Shown: piece by piece, positions 62,360-64,000 of the stretch
Numbering within the stretch: position 1 is the first letter of the stretch
Layout of the letters: each line of letters starts with the position of its first letter
Assembly (NCBI GenBank): GCA_902812405.1
Contig: CADDZI010000001.1
Coordinates: 1 to 64,000, forward strand
DNA length: 64,000 nucleotides
Origin: a bacterium
GTDB taxonomy: Bacteria > Vulcanimicrobiota > Vulcanimicrobiia > Eremiobacterales > Eremiobacteraceae
Reading direction: 5' to 3'
Made by a program: the position numbers and the translations under genes
The notes under the pieces: model-generated
Seen by the model: only the letters and a program-made list of their open reading frames with translations
Databases searched by the model: none
What the model was told of the DNA's origin: nothing

Positions 62360-63468
62360 AGGGCGACCTCGACGGTGGTCCCGGGGTGCAACTCGCGCCG
62401 GGGATCGAGCACCCGTATCTTCACGCCGAAGGAGAGATTGGCGCGGTCTTCGGGCGTCTCGACGTCGCGCGGAGTGAACTGGGCTCGGTCGTCAATCTGC
62501 TCGACAATGCCGTCGAAGATTCTGCCCGCCACGGCATCGGAGCGCACGCGAACATGGCGGCCGACCCGCAGCCGGCCCAGGTCGCGCTGCGCGACGTAGA
62601 TGCGAACGTAGGGATTGAGAAATTCCAGCACGGAGGCGACGACGGCCTGGGGCGCGACGAGGTCGCCGGGGCGCAGGTCGAGGGCGTCGACGATGCCGTC
62701 GGCCGGAGCGCGGACCGTCATCTCCGCCAAACGGCTTTGGGCTGCCGAAAGTTGGGCCCGAGCCGCCGCGACTGCTGCCGAGGCACTCTCCACGGCCCGC
62801 CGGGCGACGGACAGTTCCTCGGGCAAGGATGCCTTCTCGTCTTGGGCGAGTGCGGCGGCCGCCGAGGCGACTTGAGCCCTTGCCGCCGCGACCGCGGCCA
62901 CCGAGCTCGCGTAGGATGCCCGCGCGTCGTCCCGGGCCTGGGCCGGGATGGCCCCTTGCGCAAACAGGCTCTTGACACGGGCGTAGGTGAGCTGCTCGCG
63001 CTGCTGCTGTGCGAGGGCTTGGCGCAGGAGAGCCCGTGTGTTGCGCAGGGCGGCGCGCGCGGCACGTAATTGCTGCGGCTGGCCGCTCAGAGTGCCTTGC
63101 AGCACCGCCTCGCTGCGCGCCTGCTCGGCCTGCGCTTGCGCCAGGCTCTCGCGAGCGGCAGCAAGTTGCGCCCTCTGTTGCGTGTCGTCCAAGCTAACCA
63201 GCGGTTGACCGCGTTGCACGCGTTGTCCATCGGCTGCCCATACGTCGACGACGCGGCCGCCGATCGTACTGCCGACCTGAGCCGATTCGGCTTGCAGCGT
63301 GCCGCTGTAGGCGAAGGCGCTGGGGTGAGAACAGGCGGCCGCAAGAAGCGAGCCAGCGAGTGCCGGCACAAGCCGCGCCGGGACGAGGCATCTTTTCCGC
63401 GGCGTCGTGCCGACTCGGTCGACCGGACGGCTGCGGCCGGCCCGGGCGCAGGGGGATGCGCAACGCAC
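62356..63468 (-). CDS. HlyD/YbhG-like periplasmic adaptor lipoprotein
   Basis: About 370 aa. A lipobox (ALAGSLLAAAC) precedes the biotinyl-lipoyl half-motif VGSTIGGRVVDVWAADGQRVQRGQPLVSLDD. A long coiled-coil hairpin rich in Ala, Gln and Arg (roughly 90-265) and the second half-motif VRAPADGIVDALDLRPGDLV follow, then a beta-barrel domain. It should link the ABC exporter to an outer-membrane channel. The start is uncertain: GTG 63468 leaves a long basic lead-in, while GTG 63369 starts directly at the signal. It overlaps the ATPase gene by 4 nt. Confidence 0.88.
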   Translation of the reverse strand: MRCASPCARAGRSRPVDRVGTTPRKRCLVPARLVPALAGSLLAAACSHPSAFAYSGTLQAESAQVGSTIGGRVVDVWAADGQRVQRGQPLVSLDDTQQRAQLAAARESLAQAQAEQARSEAVLQGTLSGQPQQLRAARAALRNTRALLRQALAQQQREQLTYARVKSLFAQGAIPAQARDDARASYASSVAAVAAARAQVASAAAALAQDEKASLPEELSVARRAVESASAAVAAARAQLSAAQSRLAEMTVRAPADGIVDALDLRPGDLVAPQAVVASVLEFLNPYVRIYVAQRDLGRLRVGRHVRVRSDAVAGRIFDGIVEQIDDRAQFTPRDVETPEDRANLSFGVKIRVLDPRRELHPGTTVEVAL

Positions 63469-63512
63469 GCCGGCCGCTTTGAACTTGGCAACGGCAGCCC
63501 CTGCTCGGCATC

Positions 63513-64000
63513 TCACGTGCCGGGCGCCAGCATGCGCGATAACTGCCGTGCGTTGACTGCCGCCTGACCGAAGCGGTGGTTGTTGAAGAAGACGTACGTT
63601 TCGTCGGTCTGCTCGTCCAGCGCCGCAATGCGCTCGACCCATTCGGCCAGTTCGGATTCGCTGTACAGGTAGTCGTAACGCTCGGCGGCCTGGGTGTGAT
63701 GCCACCAGCGGGCGGCATTGCGGCCGTGGAAGCGAACGTAGCCGATGCGCGCGGTCACCTCCGCGGCGGGCCGCACGAGCGATCCCAAGCGCGGTTCGTC
63801 GACGTTGCATAAGCCGATCTGCAATTCGCGCAGGAGGCGCAGGGTTGCGTCGGTCTGCCAGTCTCGATGCCGAAACTCCGCCACGAGAGGCAGCGTCGGC
63901 CAGACATCGCGCAGGTGCCGCAGCCGCTCCCAGGCGCGAGGCGTGGGCCGCAGACTGTGGGGAAACTGCGCCAAGATCGCCCCCAGCTTGCCGCTGCTGC
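63513..64000 (-). CDS. DUF72 (YecE-like) protein, 5' end beyond the window
   Basis: C-terminal part of a DUF72 TIM-barrel protein: SGKLGAILAQFPHSLRPTPRAW at the window edge, then PLVAEFRHRDW, GYVRFHGRNAARWW and a final ETYVFFNNHRFGQAAVNARQL, all family signatures. The reading frame runs through the right end, so about 100 N-terminal residues are missing. The family function is unknown. It lies 44 nt upstream of the adaptor gene on the same strand. Confidence 0.92.
   Translation of the reverse strand, partial: SSGKLGAILAQFPHSLRPTPRAWERLRHLRDVWPTLPLVAEFRHRDWQTDATLRLLRELQIGLCNVDEPRLGSLVRPAAEVTARIGYVRFHGRNAARWWHHTQAAERYDYLYSESELAEWVERIAALDEQTDETYVFFNNHRFGQAAVNARQLSRMLAPGT

Overview
The window is a GC-rich, gene-dense stretch of a bacterial chromosome with no phage, transposon or CRISPR array. 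The cell appears to be diderm: there are two outer-membrane beta-barrel proteins ending in an aromatic residue (one with an SLH-type N-terminus), lipoprotein signals, an RseB-like envelope-stress module and a peptidoglycan-recycling cluster. It also carries a hemE-hemH-hemY operon in the Bacillus order, a futalosine-pathway (MqnD-type) menaquinone gene and a group I intron in tRNA-Leu(UAA). This mix does not suit Proteobacteria or Actinobacteria. A deep-branching diderm phylum such as Eremiobacterota/Vulcanimicrobiota is my best guess; no marker gene here proves it.

Layout. 1-4.3 kb: a large secreted BNR-propeller protein and a Rieske oxygenase, both on minus. 4.6-8.3 kb: a consensus sigma-70 promoter, an M-box Mg2+ riboswitch with an intrinsic terminator, then a 51-codon ORF, an Nramp/NRMT-like transporter lacking TM1-4, a 64-aa membrane protein and an outer-membrane barrel. 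8.46-8.78 kb: the intron-containing tRNA-Leu. 9-16.5 kb: an acyltransferase, a PQQ dehydrogenase, a cysteine-rich (alpha/alpha)6 protein, a Tat-exported DsrE-like protein with an ATP-grasp ligase, a DUF4383 protein and a threonine dehydratase-like enzyme. 16.5-20 kb: etfBA and a TPR protein. 20-23.5 kb: an ECF sigma factor, anti-sigma factor, RseB and a deacetylase-like enzyme. 23.5-25.6 kb: a MerR regulator and an MFS efflux pump.

25.6-30.7 kb concerns one-carbon and SAM metabolism: a PHP phosphoesterase, a FolD lacking its cyclohydrolase lysine that overlaps an FchA cyclohydrolase, and, divergently, SAH hydrolase and metK. 30.7-34.2 kb is hemEHY, followed by a CDP-diacylglycerol pyrophosphatase and tRNA-Asn. 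35.3-38.9 kb is a tightly overlapping methyltransferase / FAD oxidoreductase / SRPBCC / ketosynthase operon. 39-42.8 kb has a MoaD/ThiS and BNR-propeller pair, an HD-GYP response regulator, an HxlR regulator and a thioesterase. 42.9-50.7 kb has an ABC exporter with a DUF59 protein, an SLH porin, MqnD, an aldo/keto reductase, a secreted small protein and a thiolase. 50.7-60.3 kb has an M16 protease and the recycling set nagZ, AmiE-like hydrolase, anmK, a GlcNAc/MurNAc kinase and murQ. 60.3-63.5 kb is an ABC-2 exporter with a lipoprotein adaptor, and a DUF72 gene runs off the right edge.

The strongest points for follow-up are the M-box metal-import operon with its truncated transporter, the tRNA-Leu group I intron, the FolD/FchA division of labour, the apparent AUC start of the deacetylase-like gene, and the small ketosynthase cluster.
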